A stretch of DNA of 5,439 bases, taken from positions 1-5,439 of the forward strand of contig QMUN01000071.1 in the NCBI GenBank assembly GCA_003660605.1, in the 5' to 3' direction. Positions 5,252-5,439 of this stretch are shown here, piece by piece (the first letter of the stretch is position 1; each line of letters starts with the position of its first letter). The notes under the pieces were generated by a model. The model saw nothing but the letters and a program-made list of their open reading frames with translations, was not told the DNA's origin and ran no database searches. Source of the stretch: Thermococci archaeon (GTDB lineage Archaea; Methanobacteriota_B; Thermococci; Methanofastidiosales; B48-G16). Both the position numbers and the translations under genes were made by a program.

Positions 5252-5439
5252 ATGAAAATAAAAAAAATAGGTGCTATACTGGCAGGAGCTGTAATGATCG
5301 GTAGTGCAGTAGCTGCTGCTTGGGATCCCTCAGAGGATACAGATTTCTTTATTAATTCTGAGACAGGCGAGCCCAACTCGATAATTGTAGTTGGTGCCAA
5401 CGCAGCAGCCTCAGACGTAACAGCTGCAGGCTGGATCGC
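5252..5439 (+). CDS. S-layer protein, N-terminal part (cut by window edge)
   Basis: The first 62 codons of a secreted surface-layer protein that runs off the right edge. Seen: a Sec signal peptide with basic start MKIKK, hydrophobic core IGAILAGAVMIGSAVA at 6-21, and a likely cleavage within AVAAAW (after residue 21 or 23). After an acidic linker comes SIIVVGANAAASDVTAAGWI at 43-62. Family knowledge: methanococcal-type S-layer proteins (S_layer_N family) begin the mature chain in this way, with a VVGxNAAxSDVxAA block soon after cleavage. Such proteins usually exceed 500 residues and tile the cell as the sole wall layer. The start is fixed by the Shine-Dalgarno site, and the strong upstream promoter fits an abundant product. 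A related cell-surface protein with the same N-terminal domain is the only real alternative. Confidence 0.88.
   Translation, partial: MKIKKIGAILAGAVMIGSAVAAAWDPSEDTDFFINSETGEPNSIIVVGANAAASDVTAAGWI

Noticed and set aside
1148..5400. Minus-strand open frames opposite the plus-strand genes (for example 2293-2694, 3201-3585, 5197-5400)
   Set aside because: These are shadow frames of well-supported genes or promoter DNA, with Ser/Phe-rich translations and no recognisable domain.

Overview
The window is archaeal. The evidence is a GluRS of archaeal type, an isopentenyl phosphate kinase (an enzyme of the archaeal mevalonate route), TATA/BRE promoters in place of bacterial -35/-10 boxes, Shine-Dalgarno sites of the GGTGAT kind, and the start of a methanococcal-type S-layer protein. 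The DNA is AT-rich (about 36-38% GC by eye). AGA/AGG arginine and ATA isoleucine codons dominate, and the proteins are rich in Lys, Glu and Ile. This fits a euryarchaeote, probably methanogen-related and perhaps thermophilic, but I cannot name a genus.

Layout. Bases 1-1097 (minus strand) hold a two-gene methylation operon: a class I SAM methyltransferase (321-1097) overlapping by ATGA the start of a DpnA-like DNA methyltransferase (1-324, cut by the window edge). A short divergent region at 1098-1166 carries one TATA box that reads well on both strands. On the plus strand follow an eIF-2B-family protein (1167-1856), isopentenyl phosphate kinase (1901-2659), glutamyl-tRNA synthetase (2656-4308, ATGA-overlapped with ipk), an unrecognised conserved-looking protein (4372-5073), a 178-bp promoter region, and the N-terminus of an S-layer protein (5252 to the window end).

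How they work together. ipk and gltX look translationally coupled, joining membrane-lipid precursor supply (IPP for archaeal ether lipids) to charging of tRNA with glutamate. The eIF-2B-like protein lacks the cysteine used by sugar-phosphate isomerases of its fold, so it is more likely a ligand-sensing or regulatory member than an isomerase. The S-layer gene has the strongest promoter in the window, as expected for an abundant surface protein, with two related inverted repeats on either side of its TATA box. The DNA methyltransferase probably modifies a GATC-like site; GATC is more frequent than expected here rather than avoided.

There is no tRNA, rRNA, CRISPR array or insertion sequence. I see no clearly new multi-gene system. 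The best leads are the methyltransferase pair, the unknown gene with its odd start region, and the S-layer promoter repeats.
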